Shown: positions 44,798-57,699, numbered from the stretch's first letter. The stretch: DNA of 64,000 nucleotides from Ophiostoma sp. CBS 140.51 (GCA_029298735.1 JANSLP010000155.1:1-64000); one strand, 5' to 3'. Program-made: numbers and translations. The notes: generated by a model not told the origin, from the letters alone.

Positions 44798-46996
44798 TCA
44801 TAGTCCGACTCGAACTTGTGGATGCCTGATCCAGCAAATACAGCTTCTCCTGTCATAAAACCTGACAGGATGATCTCTGCAGATGTATTTAGCGGAACTT
44901 GGACGGTCATGGAGCTTCGCCGCCTTTAGACAGTGCATGGCCGATGATAGGTGTGCCGGCAAACCTGGTGGCAATTTTGAATCGTGCATTCCGCAGCACA
45001 AGGTGATTAAGTCGAGACTCAGCCATTGATTCTCGGTGAGCGCTGTCAAAGAAGCCAAAGTGGATGCAAAGAGCAAGGCCCGTTTGGCTGTCACTAACAA
45101 CGCGACCTTACGCGGTAATTTAGCGCTTCTGGAATGCCTCCATGACACAAGAAAGACGCTTTGTACGCCTCAGCAAGAGCATTGTGACCAAGAGCCAGAC
45201 AGACCTTGCACATGAGCGACGTGGTGTGCACCAGAATGGCATTAGCCACAAGCTGCGGGTCTGTGATGGAGTTTCCTGGGTCATCAGGCGGAGCAAGAGG
45301 ATCTAGCCAGTTGCCAAACTGGTAAGAGTCTTCTTGCAACAAGTTTGTCATGGGGTCTCGTGGGATGTCCTCGTCGAGCCACTTCTTTATACTCTCCAGT
45401 TGGTCCTCAAGAATGACACTCTGGTAGAGTGTCCAAGGTAGGCCAATGACGGTATCGCCGCAGATGGCCGTCGGATATCTCACATCATCAACGGGCACAT
45501 CTGGACAGAAGAACAGCAGCACACTGCCATGGTCAACAAGCTCTTCTGCAGCGAGGTCTTTCACCCACCACCCACCCCTTCAACATGCCGGAGGTGTCGT
45601 AGAGGTAGCTGGCAGTGGGACCAAAAACGTGAATATCACCAGTCCAGCCGAGACGCTAATCACGTTAAGGACAGTCGGCAAAGATACTAAGAAAATTGCC
45701 TCTCACACTCCAGCAGACGTTGTCTAGGATGTTCAAGAAGATTGTCGCCAACAAAGTGCAGAGATGGTGAAACTTACTGTGCAGTTGGTCCAGAAGCTGA
45801 TTTGAACAGTCGAACCAGCCAGTCTGCTCCATATCGGTGTGCACAACAACAGCTATCACCGAATTGAGATCAAAATCACTGGCCTCCATAGATGTACACA
45901 TAGCGGAAGCCATGAAATGTGAATTTAGGCTCCCACACCACATCTTCTCCAGTCAGATTGACCATTTCGGTTGCTTTACCGAGTCGTAAGGGTCGATTGG
46001 CCACTTCTCCGTCCTCAAGCTCTTCTGCGTATTAAAACTGCACTGTCTGGCCTTTCTGGCCTTGCAACCGAATGCGGGCCCAGCCAACAATGTTCTGTCC
46101 AAGGTCGACGACAATCTTGCCAGATGGAGTTGTGAAAATAAACTTTGCTGGCAGTGTGTCGATAACGCGGACAGGCGGTCCGTCAGGAGCGACGAGGGCG
46201 ACAGTGGGAAGACTACCAGCTTTTGCGGTTGGCCACTTCTCGTCGTCAAAGCCTCGAAGCATCCATCCCGTGGGCTCGAGAGAGAGGTCACATGTCTCGC
46301 CGGCGTAGATTCCGAGTTGGTGATGCTTCCCGTGCCACAGCGCCACTCTGAGTCCGAGCCGACCACGGTAGTTAATCCGTCAACTGTCTCAACGACGAGC
46401 TGTGCCACGAGGCCGATTCGATCGCCCTAGATATTGCGGACACCGCTCAAGAAGCCAAGTCGACCGCAGAACCAGCCCTCGGCGGCAGAAATGACGTTCT
46501 CTTTTCCATAGCGTAAAAGGTCGGTCATATCAAATGTCTGGTATGCAAGGTGGTGCTTGTAGGATGTCCAGCCAGGAGCAAGAACACGATCGCCAACACG
46601 CTGTCCATTGATGTGTGCTTCATAGACACCGTGGGCTGTGATGTAGAGTCAGGCTTTGCTGACAGTTGTGCCTTGTTCCAAAGTAAATGACTGTCGAAAC
46701 AAAACAGGGCGCTTGGGAAGGGAGATATCAAAAACTTAGGGACTGGAAATGAGAGATCATGTCCAGTCGCTGTGGTCAAGCAGACCGGCTTCCACCGTTA
46801 CAGGCTCAGACCATGGGGTGGGATAGTCGTGAGGAACACGACCAATGACCTGGACACGGACAGACGCGGGCTTGCCAGATTTTAGTGGCTGACTGGGCCA
46901 CGGCACAAGGACAGACTCGTCGGACTGGACGGAGAAAACCTCAGACGAAGTTATGCCTCCTTCTACCTCCGGCCGAGTGACTTCTATGTAATACAC
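44798..46996 (-). pseudogene. GH78 alpha-L-rhamnosidase, broken and truncated at both ends
   Basis: Relic of a bacterial-type alpha-L-rhamnosidase. In order from 46996: ESVLVPWPSQPL-like N-terminal beta domain (VQSDESVLVPWPSQPLKSG); VEAGLLDHSDWT; LYITAHGVYEAHINGQRVGD and RVLAPGWTSYKHHLAYQTFD; DLGQNIVGWARIRLQGQKGQ; EPKFTFHGFRYVYIYGG; VVVHTDMEQTGWFDCSN; SVRGNFLSIFADCP; GWVKDLAAEELVDHGS and YQFGNWLDPLAPPDDPG. Lesions include TGA 46649-46651, TAG 46427-46429, TAA 46032-46034 and several frameshifts. The start lies inside the domain, so the true 5' end is lost, and homology fades near 44800 before the end of the catalytic (alpha/alpha)6 barrel. GH78 enzymes release rhamnose from plant glycosides and pectin side chains. 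Confidence 0.88.
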
Positions 46997-47002
46997 GCCA
47001 GA

Positions 47003-47824
47003 TTCTCATCGAGTACCACGGAAACGAAGAGGATGCCGTTATCTTGGCAGAGATGCAAGAGATTATTGCTGGCGTTGAGGCCGACACTACGCAGCTCAAG
47101 TTCGAGTTGAGCTCCGTCAAGGCTATCCTAAGATCCAAGGGCAACCTGCACCGCCTCTGGCTTTGCTTCTGGACTGCCCTCAGTTCTCAGGTGCCGGCTC
47201 AAACATCATGTCATCATACCTCACCGAATCCCTTGAACAAATTGGCATCACGACCTCCAGAGATAAGACACTCATCGACGGCGTCTCGAGTATCTAGTGC
47301 TGGGTCTGCGCTCTCCCAACTGCATTTATCTTCCCCGTGTCATACGCCGCCAAGTTTTCCTCTTTTCCATCACGGGCATGACAGCATGCTTTGTCATCTG
47401 GACAGTCCTAACCGCGACCTACCTCAAGATTGGCGAGAAGTTGTAGGGTATTGCTATCCTCTTCATTATCTTTGTCTTCAACTTTTTCAATTCCATCTGC
47501 TGGGTCCCCCTCATCGTTACCTACCCCCTCGAGACTGTCACCACCAAGCAGCGAAGCCTGTTCTTCGCCCTCACTATGCTGACCATCAACGCCTCCTCTT
47601 TCGTCTCCAGCTTCATCAACCCCATTGGGATCCAGATCCTGTCGTGGCGCTACTACATTGTTCAGTGTGTGTTTAACGCCCTGCTCACAACCATCATCTA
47701 TTTTACTTATGCCGAGACGAGTGGCCTCACTATTGAGGAAATTGCAGGCATCTTTTGCGGCGAGGAGCAGTTCCAGAACGCGCTGGCAAGACCTGTGCTG
47801 GAAAAGATGGGCGTTGAGCGTTGA
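47003..47824 (+). pseudogene. MFS sugar transporter, C-terminal half, broken
   Basis: Relic of a different sugar-porter gene. Homology starts abruptly in the TM6-7 loop (LIEYHGNEEDAVILAEMQEI then LKFELSSVKAILRSKGNLHR) and continues through FSGAGSNIMSSYLTESLEQI, IAILFIIFVFNFFNSICWVP, TYPLETVTTKQRSLFFALTM, NASSFVSSFINPIGIQ and YAETSGLTIEEIAGIF to the stop at 47824. TM1-6 are missing. Lesions: TAG at 47295-47297, TAG at 47444-47446 and two frameshifts (three frames are needed). It lies head-to-head with the rhamnosidase relic; fungal rhamnosidase and sugar-transporter genes often cluster. Confidence 0.88.
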
Positions 47825-50800
47825 GAATATGCACGCCGAGGATGCACTGGAGAAGAGTGCCTAAAGGCCAAACATTAGGGACATTAACCAAGGGCACAAT
47901 TGGATCATCCACAGCTACGTCTGATCCTTTCTTGGGATTAGGCTTCTCTTGGATTGCTCGGGTCTCCAGCTCTGTTTTCTACTATGAAAGTGGTATCAAC
48001 ACAAGTGACAGCGGCAGTTACCAAGAGAGATAGAACATGCATTTGATCAGCAATTTATATCAGTTAAAGAATACTGCACAATTTGACAAGTGTCTGATAT
48101 GTTATCAGTATTCCACTCGTGCATACGTCACTAATGAGTCCATAGTAAAACTATCGCTACAATAAGGGAACGAGGCTGCTGTTGTGGCGTGTTCAGTTTC
48201 AATGTCATGTGACACATTGTGATGCGACTCGCACAGTATGTTACAATTTGATGGCGTTGGGTGTACAAAGTAGGTTGTGTATTAAACGCCGTCCCTGTCA
48301 GGTATTCTTTTCGCGTGTCGACAGAATTTGCCTCTGTAAACAAACGTCATTCGACAAATGGTACATCCGACGGTGAAAACGGCGGCACTTGCGCATACAA
48401 AAAGCCTCTGACCAGATTGCTGTCGAAGTCAAGAGGAGATTTCTCACCGTTTCGATCGCAGGTGCAAGGGTGATAACACCACCAAGCTACCTGTGGCGAG
48501 GGCGAATAATTATCAAGGGCAGTGTATGTGTGCAAACGGGGGGTGGTGGACAGTGGACAGTGGGATGCCCAAGGTAAAACGGCCAACAGCCACAGTCCAC
48601 AGTGTGAGTGAGGGGTGGCACGGGGTGAGGGGGGCAATGACCTTGATAGCCAAGGCGGAGCGTCCCAGGGAGGCGATATTGATGTCGAAGTGGCCAGAGC
48701 GAGATATATAGTGAGATATAAACTCAAATACCAGAAGGTCGGGCGCCGAATCAAGTCCTGTCTCTAGACTACGACTGTCAATAAACAAAACCCATAGTCA
48801 GCAAACTTTTTTTTGTCTAAAGAAAAGGGGATGGCGTCGGCAAAGGTGATGTGATATGGTGCTCTGGGGGGGCGGTAGTGGGTGATGGAGGCGGCCGTGG
48901 TAGACGACAATTGCCACAGCCCAAGTAATGTGAATATAATGCGATACCAGAAATAGTCCAAATAGGAAATAGACTCGAGGAGTCACACAAAGACGAAAAC
49001 AGCAACGAAACAAAAAATAAGGTTGGCAAGCTCGGATAATGCAAGATGGCAAGATTGACAGGCAGAGGAATGCCAAGACAACGGTGAAAGTGTGGTAGAT
49101 CGAGGTAGCGGAATCTTTGATTTACTTACCGTTCTTTTTTCTGACAGTTTATCTTTCTAAATTCTGCATACAGGAGTCATCCAAGACTGCAAATGCAACG
49201 GCAACTGCACATCTGACGGGCCCGGGGCAAGTGATGTGCGACGAACGATGGGCTGGTCCAAGGATGTGTGATGTTGAAACAAAGTACGGGCTGCAAACGA
49301 CTGATGAAGGGTGCGGCCTGGTGTGGTCTGGTATTGTATGAGGTCGGTTGTGTTGTGCTAGGCACTGCGTAATGTGTGTGGGGTGCTCTCCTTGCAGGGT
49401 GGAGGGAGGTCGATACATTGAAACGGTGAGATTTGCCTCTTGTTTTAATAGCTTCCTTTTATTTCAAATTTGTATTTGATTTTCACGGAGTTTTGTTTTT
49501 CTTTTCTTTTTAACCAACATTAAGCTCATTTCTTGGTATGATCCAACTTCGCCAACGACGTCAATTGTTTCTTATTTGGAAGTTCGTAACGTGAGAATCT
49601 TCATGGTAAACGGGCTTCCCGTAGACGCGATGGAGCGAAGGCCTGTGAAGAAATCTGTTGGAAGGATGGCCGTTTCTCAACCATGACAGAATTTTCCAGA
49701 GCGCACTTGAGCTTTCAAAGGGATGAGACTTAGAATGTGACTTAGAATAGTGAAAAGCTCAAATACGGCGTATATTGAAAAGCAAACCCGGCTAAATGAC
49801 TTCACATGTCGATGTACCTTTTCCCTAATCTTGATCCTCTGCTCCATATTGGTCTTCCTTCTCGAGTGGATGGCGCTTTGTTTCTACTTTGAGTCTGGCG
49901 AGTACGACATGCCTCGTAGGTGCCATGGACTTCTTAATAAAACATACTGCGTGCTCGAAAAAACTGGTGCCAGGCCTGCAACGAAGTGGGGCTGCCGAGG
50001 AGCGGCGTTCTCGTTGAAGGATGGGTGGTAGGGTGGGTGGGAACAACAGACGAATGGAGGTGTTGGTCGAAAACCACAGCAGCGCAGCTCCCATTGCACC
50101 GGCATGGAATCCGTGCAAACGAAAAAGAAGAGGCTACGAAGCTACGACAATGAGCTAGAAGGATCCCTCACAGCGCCTTGTCGAGAAGACAAAGGGGCAA
50201 TTCTCCGTGATCAGGGCGGGTTTCAATTTACGGTTTACGGCAGGCAAAGTCGACAGGGAAGGATGCAGAATATCGGGGAACGCGACGGTGGCCAATGAGA
50301 CGGCACGGAGGGGCACAGTGGCAGCAACAGTGGCTGCCTCGAAAGAGATGACGATGCCCACGATGGAAAGGAGGAGGGATCAAATGCGCAACAAAGTAAA
50401 TTCAAAGCACGCGGAAATGGTGAATGCAAAGCTATCAAAGAAGCGCAGGCACATCTACTCAGTATCATGCCCGGCGTCGTCTCCATGAACGTCTTCGCCG
50501 TCCAGATCCCGCCGTCCTGGACTAGCAGACACCTTATTTGATTTTTATTCAGACCTTTCCGACTTCTGACACCGTCTTCTGGCGGCCTCTGCTATTTTCA
50601 TCTCAAAACCCATGCACATCCTCACATCTACCACTGCTTCAGGTCGAGTTTGTTGATTACGAGCTTCGTGAGGACCATCAGAGGGGCAGGTTCCGTCCCA
50701 CCTGGAGCCTGCCCTATGGAAACGGCTTGGCAAGAGAGCTTGGCAATGGCGCCCCATAGAGTTCCAGGCCTTGTCGGATGAGAGTGAGTGGGAAGGGAGA

Positions 50801-53614
50801 GTCGTGACCAGGCTACCAAGACCTTCTTTCAGAACTCCGCCACTTGAGAACATCCACTCAGAGCCTCTGCATCCTCTGCATCCTCTCACACCAAAATCCC
50901 GGGAAGGGACGGGCTGGTGGGTCGGTTTGCCCAGATGATTGGTACACAGGGCCTGTGCTGCAAGTGTGGTGACACAACCGATGGGCCGAAAGGCGTGGCC
51001 AATGTAGTCCCGGAACGAGTGGAACAAGTGGGGGCGAATGGTCCCTTGGAAGTGCTCAGCGGAGCTGTCAGCGGCTTTGGGCGAAGGTTGACAAGGAGAC
51101 GGTGGCCGTTGTTTTGCCGTGTTAATTACTTAGTACAGTAAAACGGTGAGGCGAGGGACGTTAGTGGAGTTTAATGGGACATTAGCGATGTTTAGTGGGC
51201 CAACTGTGCCCCCGACAAGAGCTTAACCTAGCCCTAACAAGAAAGAAGCTTTAGGGATGTGTGAGACAATTTGGATGATAGGACAACGCCAGGCACGCGG
51301 ATTGGTGGCATACCGCAAAGGGAAGGGCAAGAAGAGGGACGGTGAAGGGACCCAGCATCAAGCACGATTTCCAATACCAAGAGCTGTGCCAAGCATCGTC
51401 GGCGAAAACGAGGCACGGCCTACGAGATACATTGCCAGCTTACTTTTCTAAACGCTAATCATGAGCGCAACTTCACGTATACTTTATTCTCCCTCTTCTG
51501 ATTTTGATTCTTTGTTGGCAAGCCAGACGGGTAGGACGGAATGCGAAACAAAGAAAGCATCTCAGTTCAAACACCGTACGAAAAGTAAAGTATGGCGAGA
51601 GGATGGGCCATACACTGCATCATATAATCAAGGCATCCAAACCACCGCCGGCCTTTTGAATATTGGTTGATACATGGTAATCGACATCCCCAGATGTGGG
51701 CTCAGTGAGCGAGGCAGAGTGGGGGAAGGAAGCAGCAGGAGCAGACGAGATACTGATATGTTCAAAAGACGAGTGGAGGTGGTGATTTCGCGTGAAAAAA
51801 ATACAGTATCCCGGCAGACATGAGATAGACAAGTGCAAATCCGTTAATGCAGATCACAGACGGTACTTGTACTAGTAGGTCATTAATGTCAGCCCGACTA
51901 TGTCAACACAGGTGACAAGTCGTTAAGATGTGCAAAAACGGCGTGCGAGTTGATATGCTGAATGTGTCTCCCACTGGTTAAAAGCCCTACATGCCCCGTA
52001 ATCAGATCCTTTTGCGGGATGGGGTAGCTTCTAAACTGAAGGTAAGTGCACTGTAAAGAACTTTTCATGAGCTGATTAAGGCAACAAAATAAGAAAGGAG
52101 AGTATGAAATCCTCAAGAAATCTACACTTTGGGGATTTAATCAACAAAGGGTGCACGTGTCATGAATGTACGACGCAATGCAAAGAAAATCAAAAGCCAG
52201 CCGGCATAATATCTACCCCGTCAAGCGGATGTCGGAGGGACGGGAATCGGACAAGGGGACGCCCCGAGAAGAGAAACGGGAGGATGAACAATGAGAAGGA
52301 AGCCGTGTAAGGGCACTTGCGGCTTTGTGTATGGTTGAAGGAACTAAGGAATGTCGCACAGATTGGCTTGTTATTGAGTTTGTGGGATTTCGGTAGCTCT
52401 GTGTAGCTCATAGAACCCCGACGACAAGTTGAAAATATGAGTAGGTGCAGAAATAGGTGCAGAAAGGGCCCAGGCCCAAGCCTAATTTCGTGCTGAGCTA
52501 CTCGGCCTTCGCTGCATGCGGCGGACGCAACACACAGGGAGAGAACAAAAAATGGCTGTAACGAGTACGGGTGGCCGCTATCAGAGAGACATGGAAGGTC
52601 GTATTGGCACTGTTTAGTGGGAAAAGCGATGGGGTGGCGCTGAGCGGTGGAGGGTCGTATTTGTACCATCGTCAAAGAGCGCCAAGTGCGGGCAGACGGG
52701 ACGGGTGACTGAGGCAAGCTGACAGATGGCAGGTCCGTGGTCTCAACCACGAAAATTACCGAGAAAAAAATACAAATAGGTCTAGGAATACGGCGAGGCG
52801 GAGGATTGGCGCCCGGTGCATCTCCAGATTTCTGTAAGTAAAAGGCAGCAGTCTCGAGAGCCTAAAGGCGATTGTATGTCCGTCAAGATTCTGAGTGTAC
52901 TCGGAGACATTCGACCTTCTTGTGTTGCACTCACGACCAAAATCAAAGTGGCGGTCGCCAAGGACGGCCAAGATGAAAAGTACAGGGGATGACGGAATAG
53001 AATGGCCAGAATGCACTCGGGCATCGATGATGGGAGGGGTTGTATCGATTGCATTGGTTGATATTACGAGATGCATCGAGCCCGGGGTAGTTGCGAGCGA
53101 GATTATGCACAAGACGGAGCCAAATACAGATGGCTTTCGTATAAGGAAATGAGAGGCACCAAACCGAGGCTACGAAACGAGACGTGATAAATATATGACA
53201 CAAATATAGATACGGTGATGGACATGTATTCACAAACGTAGTATACGAGATGGTGGATATCAAGGAACAGAAGCGCTAAACTGGATGCAGTTATAATTCA
53301 AACACGATGAAGAGCAAAAGCCAGAAGCATCCAGACTGCAAATGCCGAATCAGAAAAGGCAACGATGGCAGAATAATTGGCTACTACAAGTTAGTATGTT
53401 CAGGCAATCAGACATCTTCAGCAGTTGTCAATTATATCCCTGTAAACTATGTCTTGCAAATTTAATCTCCAGCCAACTTGCTTCCCTTCAAAATCGTCTA
53501 ACTATTATCAGCTCGTCTTGTTGTGAACCCTCTTTTTCACTGATATCTCCTTCTCTGACCAATATCCTCCACAATATTATATTCATTAACAGCCGATATC
53601 AACCCATATTTACT
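47825..53614. other. Gene-poor region of about 5.8 kb
   Basis: I see no protein family, tRNA or repeat element here. Reading frames up to 186 codons exist (for example 52190-52750 on the minus strand), but their translations are low in structure and lack family motifs. A short tandem CTCTGCATC-type repeat is visible near 50870-50885. GC content is mixed and neither strand has a consistent coding bias. The stretch marks the border between the decayed block and the conserved genes to its right. Confidence 0.45.
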
Positions 53615-55550
53615 TCACTTCTCGATCGCTTTGGCTTTTGGCTCAAACAGGCCACGGAGCAGGTAGGGAGCATCGCCATAGGCCAGCTCTATATCAAACA
53701 GCTTCGGGACGGCCTCGTTGCTAAGGGTTTCGTCGTCCAGAAGCTTGTTCAGCTCAGCTGTTGTACCAACCTTGTAGGTCTGAACACCCGTAACATTGGG
53801 CGCAAAAGCCTTGAAGAGCGCCCCATAGTCCCAGAGAGGAACATCGTTGTACAGAGAGTCGAAGCCATGGAAGTAGCGCTCGACGGTGTATCCCTTGTTG
53901 TTGAGAACGAAGCTGGGGGGAATGTTAGCCAACTTCACGGTGAGCTAATTATTTCCTTATTCGTATAGGTCACTCACACAACACAGGGCAGACCGTGACG
54001 CGCCAGAATCGAAAAGGCCTGCACGGTCAGCTGCAGGCTGCCCTCGCCAGTCACCAGAACCATGCGCTTATACTCGCCGGTGGCCTTGGCCGCGACGGAT
54101 GCACCAACGGCGGCGCCGGCTGCATAGCCGATACTGCCATAGACGGCCTGCGTCCAAACGGTGGACTGAGCCGGCAGATCCGTCGACAGGAATCCCACCT
54201 GGGACGTGCCGGTCTCCGTGACGACAAGGTCGCCAGGCTGAAGGAAGCCCGAGAGACGGGGCCACAGGTAGTCCTGGGTGAGAGTGTCTGTTTCTGGGAC
54301 TGGATGAGGAGTACGAGCAGGTGCAGCAGCAGAAGCCCAGCGTCCTATGAGGATAGTGCTCCCCTTGATGGCCTCGATGAGCTTGGGCAACACTTGCACC
54401 ATCTTTGTAGCATACTGGGCCTGGCCAACGGTGACAGTGAAGCGTTGAAAGTCCACAATGTTAGGCGTCTTGACATTCTCAGAAAACATGCCGCTACAGT
54501 TGTCAGAAAACAGAGTAATTCCGTAAGTATGTTGAGGAGGGGAAGGACATACGTATTAAAGTCGGACGGTAGGTTGCCGAGCCACAGAATGCAGTCAGCT
54601 GCTTCGACGGCCTCAATGACGGACGCGGGTGAACCAATACCACAGTAGGCACCTCCAAAGAGAGGGCTGGTCTCGGTGACCACGCCCTTGCCCAGAGTTG
54701 TCACAAAAAAGGGCAGACCGGCAGCCTCGACCAGTGGATCGGCAAATCCAGCCCAGTCGCGACGACCAGCACCACCGTCAAAGATGATGACGGGACGTTT
54801 GGCAGCCTCGACCTTGGCAACAATCTCGGTAACAACAGCAGTCTCGGCATCGGCGTCGTTGGGTGCCTGAAGTGCGCGATGCAGTGGGACGTCGAGACCG
54901 GCGGCAGGCACGCTGGAGTAGGCAATGTCCTCGGAGATGCCGATGCTACAGGTTGAGGTTAGTGTTGTTATTTCATTTTTCGAGGGCACAGGGAACATGG
55001 CAGACATACTATCCAGGCTGCGAGTAGGTGAGCATGGCCGTCAGGACACGATCGATTTCGGCCGTTGCCGCCGCCGCGTTCTTGAGCACGGCAGTGGCGC
55101 ACGAGAGCTCGCTCGACATCTTGATGTAATGGCTGAACGGTTAGCATTTCATCCTTGGGAGACGTATAAGGCACATGACTTTACTGACTCATAGCTGCCA
55201 TCACCGAGGGTGTGGTGCAGGATATGGCCACTCTTCTGCGAGGCTGTCGTCGGATATCCCACAATGTGCACCACGGGCACAAACTCGCAAAACGCACCGC
55301 CGATGCCGCAGAGAGCGCTCAGTTCGCCTGGGCCGAACGTGGTCACCAAAGCGCCAAATCCCTTGTAACGGGCATAGCCGTCGGCGGCGTATGCACCGAC
55401 AAGCTCATTGGGCGTACCAATCCACTCGAGACCTTCCTTGGAAGGGAGGTCGAGCAGGGCAAGTTCATAGTCGCCAGGCACACCAAAGACGGTGCCGACA
55501 CCGAGCTGCTTGAGCCGGCGGAACAGATACTCGCCAACGAGGATGGACAT
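53615..55550 (-). CDS. Pyruvate-decarboxylase-like thiamine-diphosphate enzyme
   Basis: Cytosolic ThDP-dependent 2-oxoacid decarboxylase, 563 aa in five exons: 55189-55550, 55010-55132, 54553-54945, 53978-54493 and 53615-53912 (1692 bp). Motifs: catalytic glutamate region [16 protein letters not shown]; tandem histidines in [19 protein letters not shown] formed at a splice; ThDP-binding motif [19 protein letters not shown]...VFVLNNKGY, where the usual GDG is GEG. The first intron uses GTCAGT, a rarer donor. Length and residue pattern match pyruvate/indolepyruvate decarboxylases, making acetaldehyde or another aldehyde plus CO2. The Asp-to-Glu change is conservative for the Mg2+ ligand and activity is expected. 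Its TATA box lies at 55666-55674. Confidence 0.9.
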
Positions 55551-57699
55551 GATTATCAGGTGGTATACCAAACTTTGATGGCAGTGGAAGGAAGTAGAAT
55601 AAGAAAGAGGATTGGGATGATGAATGGCAGATTGAACAGATGAAATTGTTGAAGGCATTCCTCAACTTTATATACAATTTGGTCGACCACGTATTGAACA
55701 TCTTATATCCCGTTACTCGGGTCTTCCATGCCGATTTTACACTTGGTGCAGGATACAGATACTACAATGACAGGAAGTGATGAGAAATTCAAAAGCCAAT
55801 CCTTCAAATGAGAGAACTGTATCCATTTTTCGCACGTTTGTTTACCAAAAACGCTTAATTCCAGCATGTCGATGTCCAAATGCGATGCCAGACTCGATGC
55901 TAGCCTTGCTACAAGACGCAGGCATCGTAAGTGGAGCTTTCTGAGGCTCTCGTATACGGCTTCTGCATACGGGGCGATCCTAGCCGTAGATAGTAAAGGT
56001 GTGATGGGATAGGCTAGACAGAAGACAGGACATGTACGCGAGAAGAGCAGCTCCCCGCACGAGCATCTTTTCACATTGTCTCGTATACGTAAGCATTGCG
56101 ATGCATAGGCATTGTGACTACGTCGTATGCTTCGTCTATTTGCTGCCGTAAATGGACTTTGATACGGCAAACGGCCAGCATCGACAACCAATCATATGAG
56201 GGAGGAGGTGTTAACACTTTAGATCTCAACATTGTAACAGCTTTGAGTACTACCTGCTTCCAGGTTTGCGAAAGCAAATCGATGACTACTAGATGACTAC
56301 GGAGCGACTAAATCAGCGAGCAACCTGCAGATGCACTCCCTTCGATAGAACCACGGATTGACCAGTCTGGTGATGCTCTGCGTTGTTCTGTAACGTATCT
56401 TATTCGGCTTGTCGTGCCGTTGTAAGACGGAGGGCATCAAAGGTAAGTGTGCAATTGCCACCGGATGCGCCGTTTACATTCGTGATTTTCTTTCATAGAG
56501 AGGCTGTTGACTCGTAAAAAGCCATTGATTTGACGATGCGGCTGCAGAAAGTGCCTCCAAAGGACAATGTTACGAGGTAGGCGCCGTTCGGTGTCGACGA
56601 CAAGAGGACCCCAAATGTGTCGGGTGTCTGCCTTGGCAGGAGCGTGGAGTCCTTCGGCACCCAACCGTCGCATTGTCGATTTTCTAGCCCTTTAACAGGC
56701 GGTGTTCTGCACTCTCCTTCGACATCTTCGAAAAGGAAATGCAATCCCATTTTCATCTTTGGTTTCACGATCTTTTGTACTCTTTATTCTCTTCACGTAA
56801 CTTTTTTCCCCTTTCGCTGTTGTCTTTCCTCTTTCCCCATCTATTTTCTTGTCGTCCTACGTCACTTCCCCTGCCAAGTCGTTCCTCGTGGCCCGCTCTT
56901 TTCTTTTCGCACAGGCAATCCTCGACAGGCCTGGTGGTCTTTTTGCGGTCTTTTCCAGTCCTTTTGACAGTTTGCCCCGCTATTTTACCTAACGGCAGCC
57001 GTTCATTTGCCAAAAGGGCCCAGACTCGCCCAAGAATGCCTGTTGGAGCATGGCTTGCGCCCTCCAATATTTGCGACAATGCGCCCTGAGTGGCCCAGAC
57101 CAACACGCCAAGCCGCAAAACCCCTCCCAGACCGCCTGAACTTTGTCTCTGTTTGTCCTTCCTCTTCTTTTCCTGCTGGGAACTAAACTGACGTCACGGG
57201 GACCAAATGGCCGATGGCCAAGCATTTGCCCAGACAACGCGCCATCGCGATGGAATAAATACACTTGGAGGGAAGGTTGTCTGTGGTGCGACGATCAAGA
57301 CTTGGCTTTTTTTTTTGCTATAAAGACAAATCTCTTTTGTTCCAATTACGATTCTCTCTGAATAGAGGGCAAAAAAGGTGTCAAAACGTCAAGAATCGAC
57401 GAATCATTACTCTACACAAATCGCATCGCGATTTGATAGACGCGCACACCAGCAAACTCCCCGCAAACGACGTTTTGAGACCAGGGAGGCAAATACCAGT
57501 CACTTTCTCCCTCTTCTCTGCTCTCTGTCAGCGTACGTCATCAAAAATCAACGACGTCGAAACTTAGCCACGATCACGGCCCGGTCCTTTTTGAGTCGAG
57601 TCTTGGCTTCCCGCTTGGCACTCTGATCGCTCCTTCCCTATCGAGTCTGTCTCCCTTGCCAACACAGTACACATACACACGAGCACATTTGCTCTTGCC
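55551..57699. promoter_or_regulatory. Bidirectional upstream region, decarboxylase / C2-domain gene
   Basis: 2.1 kb between divergent starts. Near 56760-57000 there is a long C/T-rich stretch on the plus strand and near 57310-57325 a T-run followed by CTATAAAG, 380 bp before the C2 gene, so that gene may have a long leader. No coding potential recognised. Confidence 0.45.
55666..55674 (-). promoter_or_regulatory. TATA box of the decarboxylase gene
   Basis: Minus strand reads TATATAAAG, about 120 bp upstream of the ATG at 55550; good consensus and spacing. Confidence 0.5.

Noticed and set aside
35333..47824. The two transporter relics as halves of one split gene
   Set aside because: Both contain the loop before TM7 with different sequences, so they derive from different genes.
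50545..51027. 160-codon minus-strand frame
   Set aside because: No recognisable family and no upstream or downstream exons.
52190..52750. 186-codon minus-strand frame in the gene-poor region
   Set aside because: No domain, no splice partners; amino-acid composition looks like translated non-coding DNA.
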